Notes: generated from the letters alone by a model not told the origin. A stretch of DNA of 26,656 nucleotides from Bacillota bacterium (GCA_023411375.1 JAEYOW010000055.1:1-26656); one strand, 5' to 3'. Positions 6,807 to 15,712 are shown, counted from the first letter of the stretch. Made by a program: numbers and translations.

Positions 6807-6846
6807 GGGGCTGTTTTGAAGCAGGAAGCTGTTTTAAAACAGCCCC
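6807..6846 (+). promoter_or_regulatory. Intercistronic hairpin after the binding-protein gene
   Basis: GGGGCTGTTTT (6807-6817) and AAAACAGCCCC (6836-6846) are a perfect 11-bp pair, and the inner GCTGTTTTAAAACAGC palindrome offers a competing fold. There is no U-tract. Such stems commonly stabilise binding-protein mRNA or lower expression of the permeases. Confidence 0.65.
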
Positions 6847-6874
6847 GCCACGTTTCAAAAGAGGTGAGTTGCGA

Positions 6875-7774
6875 ATGCAATACCATAAAAGCACATGGCA
6901 GCGGAAAAGAACCGTAACCGGACTCTTCTTTATGCTTCCGTTCATTGCAATTACTTGTATCTTTATTCTCTATCCCCTGTACAACGTTATTCGGTACAGT
7001 TTTTTTAGCTGGAACGGCATCGGCAAGGAAAAGTATGTCGGCCTGGACAATTACGTTATGCTGCCTTCCACGGAAGGTTTCTGGACAATGGCGCAAGCTA
7101 CCCTGATTTACGCCGTTGGCGTAACGGCATTTGTTGTCGTATCGGGTTACCTGCTGGCGCTTGCTTTGGATAAAACCGGGCGAATGCGCTTGAACCGCAC
7201 GTTTATGCGCGTGATGTGGTTTTTTCCCTGCCTGTTGAGCGGCATTATTGTCGGCATTATCTGGCACATTATGTATAACTATAACAGCGGCCTGATCAAT
7301 TATCTGCTGAATATGATGGGCCTGGGAAGCATCAACTGGCTGGAAACCTACGGCGTAACCATGCTTGCCGTTATCGCCGCCAGCGTATGGGGTCAAATCG
7401 GCATGTGCGCCATCATCTTTCTTGCGGGATTACAGAGCATATCCAACGATATTCTGGAGGCGGCGGAGATCGACGGCGCCTCAAAATGGGTGAAGGAAAT
7501 CAAAATCGTGCTCCCAATCATGGCTCCTTCCATTACCATTAACGTAATTACCACGAGCATCGCCGCGTTTAAGGCATACGAGCTGCCTTTCACGGTTTCC
7601 AACGGTTTGCCTGGCTATTCCACAAGGCTCCTGACGCAGCGGGTTTATTTCTACTCGTTTGAAACAAATAAATACGGTGTCGCCTCCGCTCTGTCGGTTT
7701 TGCTGGTTATCGTTATTACAGTCATATCCTTGCTTCAATTGCTAGTGCTCAAAAAAAGGGAGGATATTTACTGA
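6875..7774 (+). CDS. Sugar ABC transporter permease (MalF/UgpA type)
   Basis: A 299-residue inner permease with about six membrane helices. The N-terminal RKRTVTGLFFMLPFIAI and LYPLYNVIRYSFFSWNG blocks are hallmarks of CUT1 permeases, and the EAA loop reads EAAEIDGASKWVKEIKIVLP near residues 197-216, the contact with the ATPase. The ATG at 6875 is preferred to a TTG at 6869 because AGAGGTGA lies at proper distance only for the ATG. It overlaps the next gene by one base. No ATPase gene is present in the operon, so a shared MsmX-like ATPase elsewhere is expected. Confidence 0.93.
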   Translation: MQYHKSTWQRKRTVTGLFFMLPFIAITCIFILYPLYNVIRYSFFSWNGIGKEKYVGLDNYVMLPSTEGFWTMAQATLIYAVGVTAFVVVSGYLLALALDKTGRMRLNRTFMRVMWFFPCLLSGIIVGIIWHIMYNYNSGLINYLLNMMGLGSINWLETYGVTMLAVIAASVWGQIGMCAIIFLAGLQSISNDILEAAEIDGASKWVKEIKIVLPIMAPSITINVITTSIAAFKAYELPFTVSNGLPGYSTRLLTQRVYFYSFETNKYGVASALSVLLVIVITVISLLQLLVLKKREDIY

Positions 7775-8601
7775 TGAAAAAGAAACTGCCGGTCCTCATC
7801 AGCGAGCTGCTCTTCCTGCTGATAACGGTCATGATTTGGATCCCGATTTACTATTTTGTCATAGGTTCCCTCAAGACGCGCGAGGATATCGTCATGTTTC
7901 CCCTCTCTGTGGAGCCAGGCATGCTTAGCTTTAACAATTACCTTTACGTATGGCAAAATATGAAGATTGGCAACGCCATCTTAAACACAGCCGTAATTAC
8001 GCTTGGCTCGCTGTTGGTGACGGTCCTGGTCAGCTCGCTGGCAGGGTACGCGCTGGCGCGAATCAGGGGAAAATTCTTCGATTTTTGCTATAAATACGCC
8101 GTAACGCTGATGGTTGTTCCCTTTATCAGTTGCCTGCTTATGCTAGTGAGGCTGTCCACCAGGCTGAACCTGTACAGCACCATATTGGGATGCATCCTTA
8201 TCCACGCGGCATGGCATGCGCCTTTTTGTACCTTCCTGTACACAGGTTTCATGAAATCCATTCCCATGGAGCTGGAAGAGGCCGCTTACATTGACGGGTG
8301 CTCAACGTTTAAAACCTATAAGGTTGTTTTCCTTCCATTGCTTGCGCCGGTAACGGCCACGTGCTGCATTCGCTCAGGCATTACCATCTGGAACGACTAT
8401 CTTGTCAGCAAAGCGCTTTTGAACAGCGTCAGGACACCTACGTTAATGGTAAGCATCAGCTCGTTTTTTGGCGAATATGTCAGCGAATACGGCTACGCCT
8501 TCGCGGGAATTGTAATTGCTTCGCTGCCCATTACGCTTATTTTTATTTTCCTTCAAAAGTACTTTATCAAAGGGCTTACAGCCGGAGCCGTGAAAGGATA
8601 A
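7774..8601 (+). CDS. Sugar ABC transporter permease (MalG/UgpE type)
   Basis: A 275-residue partner permease. It starts with a short cytoplasmic end and a first helix, then the YYFVIGSLKTREDI segment typical of MalG-type subunits, SLAGYALARIRGK near residue 89, and the EAA loop LEEAAYIDGCSTFKTYKVVF near residues 167-186. The start shares one base with the preceding stop (TGATG), implying translational coupling, with GGGAGG upstream. The C-terminal LQKYFIKGLTAGAVKG is the classic ending of this subunit. Confidence 0.93.
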   Translation: MKKKLPVLISELLFLLITVMIWIPIYYFVIGSLKTREDIVMFPLSVEPGMLSFNNYLYVWQNMKIGNAILNTAVITLGSLLVTVLVSSLAGYALARIRGKFFDFCYKYAVTLMVVPFISCLLMLVRLSTRLNLYSTILGCILIHAAWHAPFCTFLYTGFMKSIPMELEEAAYIDGCSTFKTYKVVFLPLLAPVTATCCIRSGITIWNDYLVSKALLNSVRTPTLMVSISSFFGEYVSEYGYAFAGIVIASLPITLIFIFLQKYFIKGLTAGAVKG

Positions 8602-9474
8602 ATGCATCAAATGAAAAAGGATTTGACGGTAGAGGCGGGCAGACAGGCCATCGCGCTAATCAGCGATATTACCTACAAAAATGAGGATGCATGGTACGGC
8701 GAAACGGAAAGGCCGCTGAAAATGAGCCTTTTGGCGCCGAAGCATAAAGAGCGTCAAGCAAAGCCGCTACCGCTGTTGGTATGGCTTTGCGGAGGCGGCC
8801 TCAGGGTGATGGACCAAAACATTTGGATGCCGCAGCTTGTTTCCTTTGCGGAGCAGGGCTTCGTTGTGGCAAGCGTGCAATACAGGACGGTCAACGAGGC
8901 GCCGCTGCCTGCGCAATTGATCGACGTTAAAGCCGCAATCCGGTATTTGCGCGCGCACGCACACCGCTACTGTATCGACGCGCGCAACGTATTTGTGATG
9001 GGCGAATCCGCCGGGGCGATGCTGGCCGGCCTGACGGGTGTGACGGCCGGCATAAATGAGTTTGACAAGGGCGATTATCTTGATATGAGCAGCGGAGTCA
9101 ACGCGGTCATCGATATCTATGGAATCGCCGATTTATCCGCCGCGTATGAGGCGGTACGGGAAAACCTGGTTCGCGGCGCGGAATGCCTGGATAAAGTGGG
9201 CGGCCCCGCCGACGGATATCAAAAGAAGCTTGAACAGTTCAGCGTCGTTCGCTATGTGAATAATAAAACGGTCCCGTTCATGATTTTGCACGGCACGGCG
9301 GATGAAACGGTCGATATTTCTCAAAGCGAAGCGCTTTACGAACGCCTTACGGCCTGCGGCGTGCCCTGCGACTATTACAGGCTGATTGGCTGCATACACG
9401 GCGCGGATCAGTTTTATCAACCGGAAATTGTGGAACTCATGGCCGAATTTATGAAAAGGCATTTAAAAAAATGA
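8602..9474 (+). CDS. Alpha/beta-hydrolase, esterase of the BD-FAE/acetyl-esterase type
   Basis: A 290-residue intracellular alpha/beta-hydrolase (no signal peptide). The oxyanion-hole region reads LLVWLCGGGL near residues 59-68, in place of the HGGG usual in this group. The nucleophile elbow is GESAG near residue 134, followed by LHGTADETVD with the likely acid Asp and IHGADQFY with the likely catalytic His. This layout fits carbohydrate acetyl or feruloyl esterases and carboxylesterases. Being in a sugar-uptake operon it probably deacylates the imported substrate, an inference. Start choice is uncertain: AAAGGA is 3 bases from the ATG at 8602 and 12 from that at 8611. It overlaps the next gene by four bases. 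Confidence 0.85.
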   Translation: MHQMKKDLTVEAGRQAIALISDITYKNEDAWYGETERPLKMSLLAPKHKERQAKPLPLLVWLCGGGLRVMDQNIWMPQLVSFAEQGFVVASVQYRTVNEAPLPAQLIDVKAAIRYLRAHAHRYCIDARNVFVMGESAGAMLAGLTGVTAGINEFDKGDYLDMSSGVNAVIDIYGIADLSAAYEAVRENLVRGAECLDKVGGPADGYQKKLEQFSVVRYVNNKTVPFMILHGTADETVDISQSEALYERLTACGVPCDYYRLIGCIHGADQFYQPEIVELMAEFMKRHLKK

Positions 9475-10409
9475 GAAGATTAAATGCCCAAAAAGGGATA
9501 CTGTTTGCGGCCCTTACCGCGGTTCTTTTTTCAATGCTGGAGCCTGTAAGCAAGCTGGTTGCCAACAGCGTAAGCCCTTTTGTGATAACGGTGATCCGCT
9601 TTATTGCGGGAGCCTTGTTTTTGGCCCCCTTTGCCCTGGCGGAACAAAAAAAGCATCCACGGCCCCTGCGGCGCAAGGAATACGCGATGGTTTTTCTGAC
9701 AGGGATCATTATGGTCTGTATCAGCATGCCTTTGCTGCAGCTCAGCATCCAGGCTTCCGATTCGCCTGCGTTGATCGCCATTGTCTTTTCGGCCAACTCT
9801 CTCTTTACCATCCTTCTATCCGCCACGCTTTTGCGGGAACCGTTCCGGTCGGTACAAATTACATCGGCGGCGTTATGCGTCGCCGGGATTGTCATATGCG
9901 CCACGCCGCTGGAAAGCGCTCATCTTGCCTCGGTCGGCATTGCGCTCCTCGCCGCGCTGACGTTTAGCCTGTACACCATTTTAACCAAAAAGTATCTGTC
10001 TGAAGTCAGCTCTACGGTTAGCCTGACGCTTTCATTTTTCTTTGGCGGCATCACGCTGCTGCTCATTTTGCTCTGCAACGGCACGGATATGCAATTTGAA
10101 TGGGAACCCCGGTCCGTTCTATGTATGCTTGTCCTCGGTATTATCGTAACCGGAGGCGGATATTATGCTTATTTCAGGGCTATGGAGTTTGGCGGGGCAT
10201 ACAGCGCGGCTTTCGCCTTCTTCATCAAACCTGTTCTGGCGCCGTTCATGGCTTTTCTTATCGGCGGAAGCCTGCCAACGGCAAATGTTTTTATCGCAAT
10301 CCCTTTCATTGTTTCAGGTTCAATCATAAATGCCTACAGCGGACGAAAGCGGGCCTGTGCACCCGCGTCCAAACTTCCGGCGGGAAGCGATATGAGTGAC
10401 GCCGCGTAA
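9471..10409 (+). CDS. EamA/DMT-family transporter
   Basis: A 312-residue protein with ten predicted membrane helices in two EamA repeats, typical of drug/metabolite exporters and some uptake systems. Recognisable segments are SKLVANSVSPFVITVIRFI near residues 27-45, SANSLFTILLSATLLREPF near 108-126 and, in the second half, FRAMEFGGAYSAAFAFFIKP. The ATGA overlap with the esterase gene shows it belongs to the operon. It might export a by-product or import a metabolite. The C-terminal 30 residues are a hydrophilic tail. Substrate unknown. Confidence 0.88.
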   Translation: MRRLNAQKGILFAALTAVLFSMLEPVSKLVANSVSPFVITVIRFIAGALFLAPFALAEQKKHPRPLRRKEYAMVFLTGIIMVCISMPLLQLSIQASDSPALIAIVFSANSLFTILLSATLLREPFRSVQITSAALCVAGIVICATPLESAHLASVGIALLAALTFSLYTILTKKYLSEVSSTVSLTLSFFFGGITLLLILLCNGTDMQFEWEPRSVLCMLVLGIIVTGGGYYAYFRAMEFGGAYSAAFAFFIKPVLAPFMAFLIGGSLPTANVFIAIPFIVSGSIINAYSGRKRACAPASKLPAGSDMSDAA

Positions 10410-10418
10410 TTTACAAAG

Positions 10419-10494
10419 GCTGATGAGCTTCTGCCTGCCGCGTCTTACCGGGCCTACAGGCCGGCAAATCATCAGCGCGGACGCCGAGGCAGGC
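10419..10494 (+). other. Strongly structured intergenic RNA segment after the EamA gene
   Basis: GCCTGCC plus GCGTC (10433-10444) pair with GACGC plus GGCAGGC (10480-10494) with a 3-base bulge, enclosing a smaller CCGG/CCGG hairpin (10448-10464). GCTGATGA (10419-10426) is perfectly complementary to TCATCAGC (10469-10476), which would cross the large stem as a pseudoknot or compete with it. A terminator follows at once. Confidence 0.5.
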
Positions 10495-10509
10495 GGCAAC
10501 AGCTGACGC

Positions 10510-10552
10510 AAAGCGTCCCGCGGGCGGTATGCTACCACCTGCGGGACGCTTT
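10510..10552. terminator. Bidirectional terminator between the EamA and 5'-nucleotidase genes
   Basis: AAAGCGTCCCGC (10510-10521) pairs perfectly with GCGGGACGCTTT (10541-10552), and an inner GGTA/TACC pair caps the stem. The A- and T-flanks let it work on both converging operons. Confidence 0.85.
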
Positions 10553-10571
10553 ATCTCCCGGCATCCAACTT

Positions 10572-12104
10572 TCACCGTTTTTCAGCCCCGCCCACAACGG
10601 CAAAGCCCGCCTGGCCGTCCACCGGGATTTCCGGCCTCTGCCGGAAGTAGTCCAGCATCAGGTCCGCCATTTCAGTGCCAATCTCCCTTAGCACCGGGCA
10701 CCCAAGATAGCAGTCGTAGCCGCCCGTGCCGCTGGCGCGGTAGCTGTTTAAGCAGATGGTGAACTCATCCCCGTCCATGATGGGCACGCCTTGTCGGTAA
10801 AGCTCCGTAACCCTTTGCCCCAGCGGCCTGGAAACGTCGATCTTATACGTAACGCCCGCATAGTAGTCGTAGTTGTAATGCTCCACCTTCGGCTGTAAAA
10901 ACCGGCGTGACACAACCAGCCGTCCCTCCGCGTCCAGGTCAAAATACTCCGCGCTGCGCTCCATCGCCTGCCGAAGCACCGCCCCGGTGATGCGCAGCAC
11001 GGCCAGCGTGTTGGTATAGGGGTAGGCCGTCAGCACGTCGCGCCGCCTGACCACCTGCGGCAGCCCCGCGATGCCATTTGCCAGGCTGGTTGCGGATAGC
11101 TGCGCGCCGGAGGCCGCAAGCTGTACGCCGTTAAAAAAATCCGCCAGCGCGCTGCCGCGGCTTGCCATATGAAGCGGCTCCTCCGGCTGAAGGGGCCGGC
11201 TCAAACGCCCAACCACCTGATTCAGCCAGGTTTGCGCGCCCTGCTCCATCTCCGAAAAATCAGCCAGCAGCACGGGGTCGCAGGCGCCTCCCGCCGGTAT
11301 TGTTTCGCTGAAAAACGATTTTTCCGGTCCGTTTACCACCGCGCGGATACGGATGAACTCGCGCCCGGAATCGGCGGGCTGCGCCACATATGTGCCAAAG
11401 AGGAACTGTCCGGGTACGGACATATGCTGATGACCTGTGAGCAGGATATCGAAATCCAGCTCTTGACAAATATGATAAGCCATATTTTCGGTGCTTTGGG
11501 AAAGCGGGCGGCCTGTCGAAAGATCGCGCTCGAACCCGCCGTGATAAACGCAGACGGTCAGGTCGGCTTTTCCCCTGAGCCGCTCAAGCGCGCGGCGCGC
11601 GGCCTCCACAGGCCTTACGACCCTGACGCCCGCCAGATGCTCGGGCCGCTCCCAGATGTTTACATAATCCGTCGTAATCCCGACCAGGCCCACGCGCAAG
11701 CCGTTTTTCAGCGTATGCACACAGGCCGGAAACCTGACGCCGCCTTCCATATCCACTATATTTTCGCACAGGCAGCGGGCACGCAGGCCGGACAGGTAGC
11801 TGTCAAGATAGGGCATGCCAAAGTTGAAATCGTGGTTGCCCAGGGTTACATAATCGTAGCCGCAGCGGTTCATAATTCGGGCGAAGGCTCCGGCATCCCC
11901 TGCCGCGTCATGGCAGAACGCTCCCAGCGGCGAGCCCTGCAGCAGGTCGCCCCCGTCGATAACCAGCGTGTCGCCGTCCTTTTCAAAGCGGTTGCAGCAC
12001 TTAAACAGGCCAATGTCCCGCTCCGATTGCGAAACATAGTCCGTCGGATAAATGCGCGCGTGTAAATCAGAAGTGAAGCAAAGGGTCAGCGTTTTTTCAT
12101 CCAT
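10572..12104 (-). CDS. Bifunctional metallophosphatase/5'-nucleotidase, cytoplasmic
   Basis: A 510-residue UshA-like enzyme. The N-terminal calcineurin-type phosphoesterase domain shows the metal ligands: SDLHAR (Asp13, His15), GGDLLQGSP, GNHDFNFG, a VYHGG and GHQH. The C-terminal 5'-nucleotidase domain has YPYTNTLAVLRITG and SYRASGTGGYD, the loops that hold the nucleobase. Family members hydrolyse nucleoside monophosphates, 2',3'-cyclic nucleotides or related phosphoesters. There is no signal peptide, unlike secreted UshA or YfkN, so it acts inside the cell. It lies 4 bases after the second phnE gene and is clearly part of the transporter operon, so it may dephosphorylate the imported compound. 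Confidence 0.9.
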   Translation of the reverse strand: MDEKTLTLCFTSDLHARIYPTDYVSQSERDIGLFKCCNRFEKDGDTLVIDGGDLLQGSPLGAFCHDAAGDAGAFARIMNRCGYDYVTLGNHDFNFGMPYLDSYLSGLRARCLCENIVDMEGGVRFPACVHTLKNGLRVGLVGITTDYVNIWERPEHLAGVRVVRPVEAARRALERLRGKADLTVCVYHGGFERDLSTGRPLSQSTENMAYHICQELDFDILLTGHQHMSVPGQFLFGTYVAQPADSGREFIRIRAVVNGPEKSFFSETIPAGGACDPVLLADFSEMEQGAQTWLNQVVGRLSRPLQPEEPLHMASRGSALADFFNGVQLAASGAQLSATSLANGIAGLPQVVRRRDVLTAYPYTNTLAVLRITGAVLRQAMERSAEYFDLDAEGRLVVSRRFLQPKVEHYNYDYYAGVTYKIDVSRPLGQRVTELYRQGVPIMDGDEFTICLNSYRASGTGGYDCYLGCPVLREIGTEMADLMLDYFRQRPEIPVDGQAGFAVVGGAEKR

Positions 12105-12108
12105 ACCT

Positions 12109-12918
12109 CTACCCCCGTGCCAGCTTCACGCGGATTCTGGCGGATATCCACTCGATGATCAGCACCAGCACGATCAGCCCTACCAAAATCGCGCCCACCT
12201 CGTTCCAGCGGTAGGAGCTCATGGCGAAGATCAGCGGCGCGCCGATACCGCCCGCACCCACCAGCCCCAGCACCGTAGCGTCGCGCAGGTTCATATCAAA
12301 GCGGTAGATGATGGTGGAGGTGAAATCCGGGATCAGCTGTGGTAAAATTCCGTAACGGATTTTTTGAAAGGTGGTACATCCGGCCGCGTCCAACGATTCC
12401 AAAATCCGCTTATCCAGATCCTCAATGCACTCGATAAACATCTTGGATACCATGCCGATGGAGCACAGCGACATGGTCATCAGCCCCGCAAAAGGACCCG
12501 GACCCGTCACACGGATAAACATGAGGCCGTAGACAAACGCGGGGATGGTTCGAATGGCGGCAATCAGCGCGCGCCCGACAAAGGCGATTGGTTTGGGCAC
12601 AAGATTGCCGGCCGAGAGAAACGACAGCGGCAGCGAAATCACCGCGCCCACCACCGTACCTAGGAAGGCGATGCAGAACGTTTCCAGCAGCAGATATGCC
12701 ACACCGGAATTGGTGAAGTTAAACAGCAGCTTTGGTTCCGGGTGGAAGATGCCGGAAATGATGTTTCCCGCCACCTCCATACCGTTTCCCGTGGGGTTGC
12801 TACCCTTGATCGCCGCGCCGGACCAGGCCAGCAGGCACGCGACGGCAAAGGCCGCCGCCAGCTGCCATATCCAACTTTTGGGCGCGGACTCATAGGCTTT
12901 TTTGATGGTCGTATTCAT
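12109..12918 (-). CDS. phnE: Phosphonate-type ABC transporter permease (second PhnE)
   Basis: A 269-residue permease with about six helices. The PhnE signature includes ALIAAIRTIPAFVYGLMFIRVTGPGPFAG near the middle (AIRTIPAFVYGLMF) and the coupling helix LESLDAAGCTTFQKIRYGIL, then LRDATVLGLVGAGGIGAPL. A GGAGGTGGGA site precedes the ATG, 16 bases after the first phnE gene. Two different PhnE subunits in tandem are common in Bacillota; they presumably form a heterodimer. Confidence 0.92.
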   Translation of the reverse strand: MNTTIKKAYESAPKSWIWQLAAAFAVACLLAWSGAAIKGSNPTGNGMEVAGNIISGIFHPEPKLLFNFTNSGVAYLLLETFCIAFLGTVVGAVISLPLSFLSAGNLVPKPIAFVGRALIAAIRTIPAFVYGLMFIRVTGPGPFAGLMTMSLCSIGMVSKMFIECIEDLDKRILESLDAAGCTTFQKIRYGILPQLIPDFTSTIIYRFDMNLRDATVLGLVGAGGIGAPLIFAMSSYRWNEVGAILVGLIVLVLIIEWISARIRVKLARG

Positions 12919-12934
12919 ATCGTCCCACCTCCGC

Positions 12935-13756
12935 TCAGGTCAGGCGCTTGCGCAGCGCGTAGCTAATCCATTCAATCACGACCACCGTGATAAACAGCAC
13001 GAGCAAAATCATTCCCAGGCTGTCATATTCGCGCCAGCCGATCTTTTCGTTCATAATCAGGCCCAGTCCGCCCGCGCCCACATAGCCTAGGATGGAAGCG
13101 TAGCGCACGTTTCCCTCCAGGCAGAACAGCGAAACGGACAGGTAGGAGGGAAGCACCTGCGGCAGCACCGAGGCGGTAAATGCCTTCAACCGTCCGGCGC
13201 CCAGCGCCTCCATAGCCTCAAAGGGACCCATATCCACGGTTTCAATGATCTCAAACAGCTGCTTACCCACATAGGCGAACGTAAACACGGCGATGGCGCA
13301 GGTTCCCGCCATGGTGCCAAGGCCAAAGATGTAGGTGGCAATCAGGGCGCAGACCAGCGTGGGCAGCGTGCGCACCAGGCTTAAAAACAGCCGCACCACA
13401 AACACGACAATGCGGTTGGGAATAATATTGCTGGAGGCCAGCACCGCAAAGGGCACCGCCAGCACCGCGCCGATAAACGAACCCAGCAGCGACATCTTGA
13501 TGGTGTCCAGCAAAGGTTTCCATATTTTAGGCAGATAGCCGGTGTTGGGCGGAATCATGGCTGTAAGGATATCAAAAAACTTCCCGCCTTTTTTTACCAG
13601 CACAGCGAAATCAAAGCCCGTCACCTGGACGGATACCACCGTCAGCGCCGCCAGCACCAAGATGATCAGCGGCAGGCGGCTGCGCCTTTCCTCCACCGTG
13701 CGGCCGTCCGCCAGCGTGTATTTACGGGGCTTAAACAGCCGGTCGTACAGGTTCAT
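12935..13756 (-). CDS. phnE: Phosphonate-type ABC transporter permease (first PhnE)
   Basis: A 273-residue permease related to its downstream neighbour. The N-terminal 30 residues are charged (RKYTLADGRTVEERRSR), followed by the first helix. Typical PhnE segments are FLSLVRTLPTLVCALIATYIFG, the coupling helix MEALGAGRLKAFTASVLPQV and VRYASILGYVGAGGLGLIM. It begins inside the last codons of phnC (ATGA overlap at 13753-13756), which implies translational coupling. Confidence 0.92.
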   Translation of the reverse strand: MNLYDRLFKPRKYTLADGRTVEERRSRLPLIILVLAALTVVSVQVTGFDFAVLVKKGGKFFDILTAMIPPNTGYLPKIWKPLLDTIKMSLLGSFIGAVLAVPFAVLASSNIIPNRIVVFVVRLFLSLVRTLPTLVCALIATYIFGLGTMAGTCAIAVFTFAYVGKQLFEIIETVDMGPFEAMEALGAGRLKAFTASVLPQVLPSYLSVSLFCLEGNVRYASILGYVGAGGLGLIMNEKIGWREYDSLGMILLVLFITVVVIEWISYALRKRLT

Positions 13757-14511
13757 ACCGCTTCCTCCCGCCTGAGCTCATCGCCATAGATGGCGGCGAG
13801 AACCGCCTCGTCCACCTGTTTAGAGGGGCCGTCATAGACGATCCTTCCCTGGTTGATGCCAATCACCCGATCGGCGTATTCAATTGCCAGCTCCACGTGG
13901 TGGATGTTAAGCAAAATGGAAATCCCCATCTCCTGGTTGATGCGGACGAAATCCTGCATGACCTGGCGGGCCGTGACGGGGTCCAGCGCCGCCACCGGTT
14001 CATCCGCCAGAATGATTTTAGGATTCTGCGCCAGCGTGCGGGCGAGCGCCACGCGCTGCTGCTGCCCGCCGGAAAGCTGATCCGCGCGGATATAGGCCTT
14101 ATCCAAAATACCCATTTTGTCCAGCGCCTCCAGCGCGGTGATCTTGTCCCGCCTGCGAAACGCGCCCATCAGCACCCGCCAAAAGGGCATATCCGGCACG
14201 CAGGCGCAAAGCACGTTGCGAATGACCGTCGTCCGCGTGACCAGGTTGAAGGACTGAAACACCATGCCGATGCCCCGCCGGAACCTGCGCAGGCTCTTGC
14301 CCTTGAGGCCGCGCACATCGGTTCCGTTAACGGTCAACGCGCCGCCGGTAATTTGATGCATCCGGTTGACGGCCCGCAGCAGCGTGGATTTACCCGCGCC
14401 GGAACGGCCGATAATAGCGACAAATTCCCCGTCCTCAATGCTCAGGTTCACATCGTCCAGGCCCACGGTGCCATTGGGATATACCTTGGATACGTGGTCG
14501 AATACGATCAT
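13753..14511 (-). CDS. phnC: Phosphonate-type ABC transporter ATPase
   Basis: A 252-residue ABC ATPase that powers import. Walker A is GRSGAGKST near residues 36-44, the Q-loop lies in GMVFQSFNLV, the signature is LSGGQQQR near 144, Walker B is IILADEPVAALD near 165-176, and the H-loop follows in NIHHVELA. FQSFNLVTRTTVIRNVL and the neighbouring permeases identify it as PhnC rather than a methionine or amino-acid ATPase. It follows the binding protein after a hairpin and overlaps phnE by four bases. Confidence 0.93.
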   Translation of the reverse strand: MIVFDHVSKVYPNGTVGLDDVNLSIEDGEFVAIIGRSGAGKSTLLRAVNRMHQITGGALTVNGTDVRGLKGKSLRRFRRGIGMVFQSFNLVTRTTVIRNVLCACVPDMPFWRVLMGAFRRRDKITALEALDKMGILDKAYIRADQLSGGQQQRVALARTLAQNPKIILADEPVAALDPVTARQVMQDFVRINQEMGISILLNIHHVELAIEYADRVIGINQGRIVYDGPSKQVDEAVLAAIYGDELRREEAV

Positions 14512-14541
14512 TGGTTCCGCCTCGTTTCATAATATGAGGAA

Positions 14542-14580
14542 GGGGAGGGCAGCGGCGCGTGAGCGCGGGCCGTCCTCCCC
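14542..14580 (-). promoter_or_regulatory. Intercistronic hairpin between phnD and phnC
   Basis: On the transcribed strand GGGGAGG and CCTCCCC (14542-14548 with 14574-14580) plus inner GC-rich pairs form a strong stem without a long U-tract, a likely 3' stabiliser or attenuator after the binding-protein gene. Confidence 0.6.
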
Positions 14581-14600
14581 TCTGGATGGTTAAACAGGGA

Positions 14601-15629
14601 TCAATTGGCGCTGAGCTCCTGAATCAGCTTCTGAGCGGCGCGCTCGTTATCGTAATCGGAGGCCACGGCCTTCTGGTAGCCGTTGTGGCTGTAGATGGCG
14701 ATAACCGCCTTGCCCTCCTCGGTATTGCCGATGTTGATAAACGCATCCTGAAGCGCGGCGATCAGATCGGCGTCCATGATTTCGGAGTTCTTGCTGACGG
14801 AGATGGTATCGTTGTAAATGGGCGCGGTCACGCCGATTACGCCGGTCTCCTCCCAGATGGAGGCGGTGCGGCTGAACTCGCTGTTCCAGCGCTCGGCATA
14901 GTCGCGGCGGGCGTCGGCGTATGTAACCAGCACGTCCACCTGGCCGGAAGCCAGACGGGCAAAGGCGCTGGCGTAGGAATCGGACTGCACGGCGCTGTTA
15001 AGGTCGGAAATGCCCTTGCCAAAATGCTCCTGCAGCCACAGGGCGGGATAGATGTAGCCTGCGGGAGAAGATGTGCCCATGACGCTCCAGTTGGCGGCGT
15101 TCACGTCCTCCCAGGTAAGCTCCTCGCCTGCGTTTACCTTGGCCGTAAGCGCCTGGCCCTTCTCAGAGGGGCCGGCGATCATCAGCGCGCGGTAGGAAAC
15201 CGCCTGCTTGTCGGAGGCTTCGGTGGGCTGGCCGTCGTTCCAGTCCTTGGCGTTGTCGGAATCCTTGCTAAGGCCGTCGCGCGTAGCGGTCAGGATTACC
15301 TCGCAACCGTCGTCATAGAGCACGTAGGTGCCGCCGGGAATCAGGCCTACGTCGATGGTGCCGGCTTCCATGCCCTCGCCCACGGCCTCGTAGGTCGTGC
15401 CGACGGTAATTTCAACCTCGCCGATTTCATAGCCCAGCTTGGCCATTTCATCCTTAAGCATCTGCTTGAGGGGTTCGGTGGCGGTAATGATTTCCGTGGG
15501 TTCACGGGAGGGGACAAACGCTACTTTCAGGGTATCCAGCTTTTTGGCGCCGCTTTCGGCAACCGCGCTCCCCCCAAACAACGCAAAGGTCATGGTAAGC
15601 GCCAGGATAAGTGCGACCAGCTTTTTCAT
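14601..15629 (-). CDS. phnD: PhnD-type substrate-binding protein of an ABC transporter
   Basis: A 342-residue binding protein. Residues 1-23 are a signal peptide ending AVA before ES, and again no lipobox cysteine is seen. The mature part has the PhnD layout: TLKVAFVPSREPTEII near the start, YEAVGEGMEAGTIDVGLIPGGTYV, and the ligand loop GTSSPAGYIYPALWL. PhnD-family proteins bind phosphonates, phosphite and, in some mycoplasmas, thiamine pyrophosphate, so the ligand is best called an organic or reduced phosphorus compound. The ATG at 15629 is chosen over 15650 because GGAGGA lies 8 bases before it. It is the first gene of the five-gene operon. Confidence 0.9.
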   Translation of the reverse strand: MKKLVALILALTMTFALFGGSAVAESGAKKLDTLKVAFVPSREPTEIITATEPLKQMLKDEMAKLGYEIGEVEITVGTTYEAVGEGMEAGTIDVGLIPGGTYVLYDDGCEVILTATRDGLSKDSDNAKDWNDGQPTEASDKQAVSYRALMIAGPSEKGQALTAKVNAGEELTWEDVNAANWSVMGTSSPAGYIYPALWLQEHFGKGISDLNSAVQSDSYASAFARLASGQVDVLVTYADARRDYAERWNSEFSRTASIWEETGVIGVTAPIYNDTISVSKNSEIMDADLIAALQDAFINIGNTEEGKAVIAIYSHNGYQKAVASDYDNERAAQKLIQELSAN

Positions 15630-15712
15630 TGCGAGCTTCCTCCGTTTCATTTTTCCTCAGGACAGCTTGAAAGAAACCAGGTGAGATAAGCATCGCGCCA
15701 TCTCATGCATCC

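Noticed and set aside
11169..12065. 298-codon plus-strand frame
   Set aside because: Antisense shadow of the 5'-nucleotidase, whose metal motifs are all intact on the other strand.
14559..15689. 376-codon plus-strand frame
   Set aside because: It is the antisense shadow of phnD, rich in Gly/Val/Ala from high-GC complement codons, with no family resemblance.
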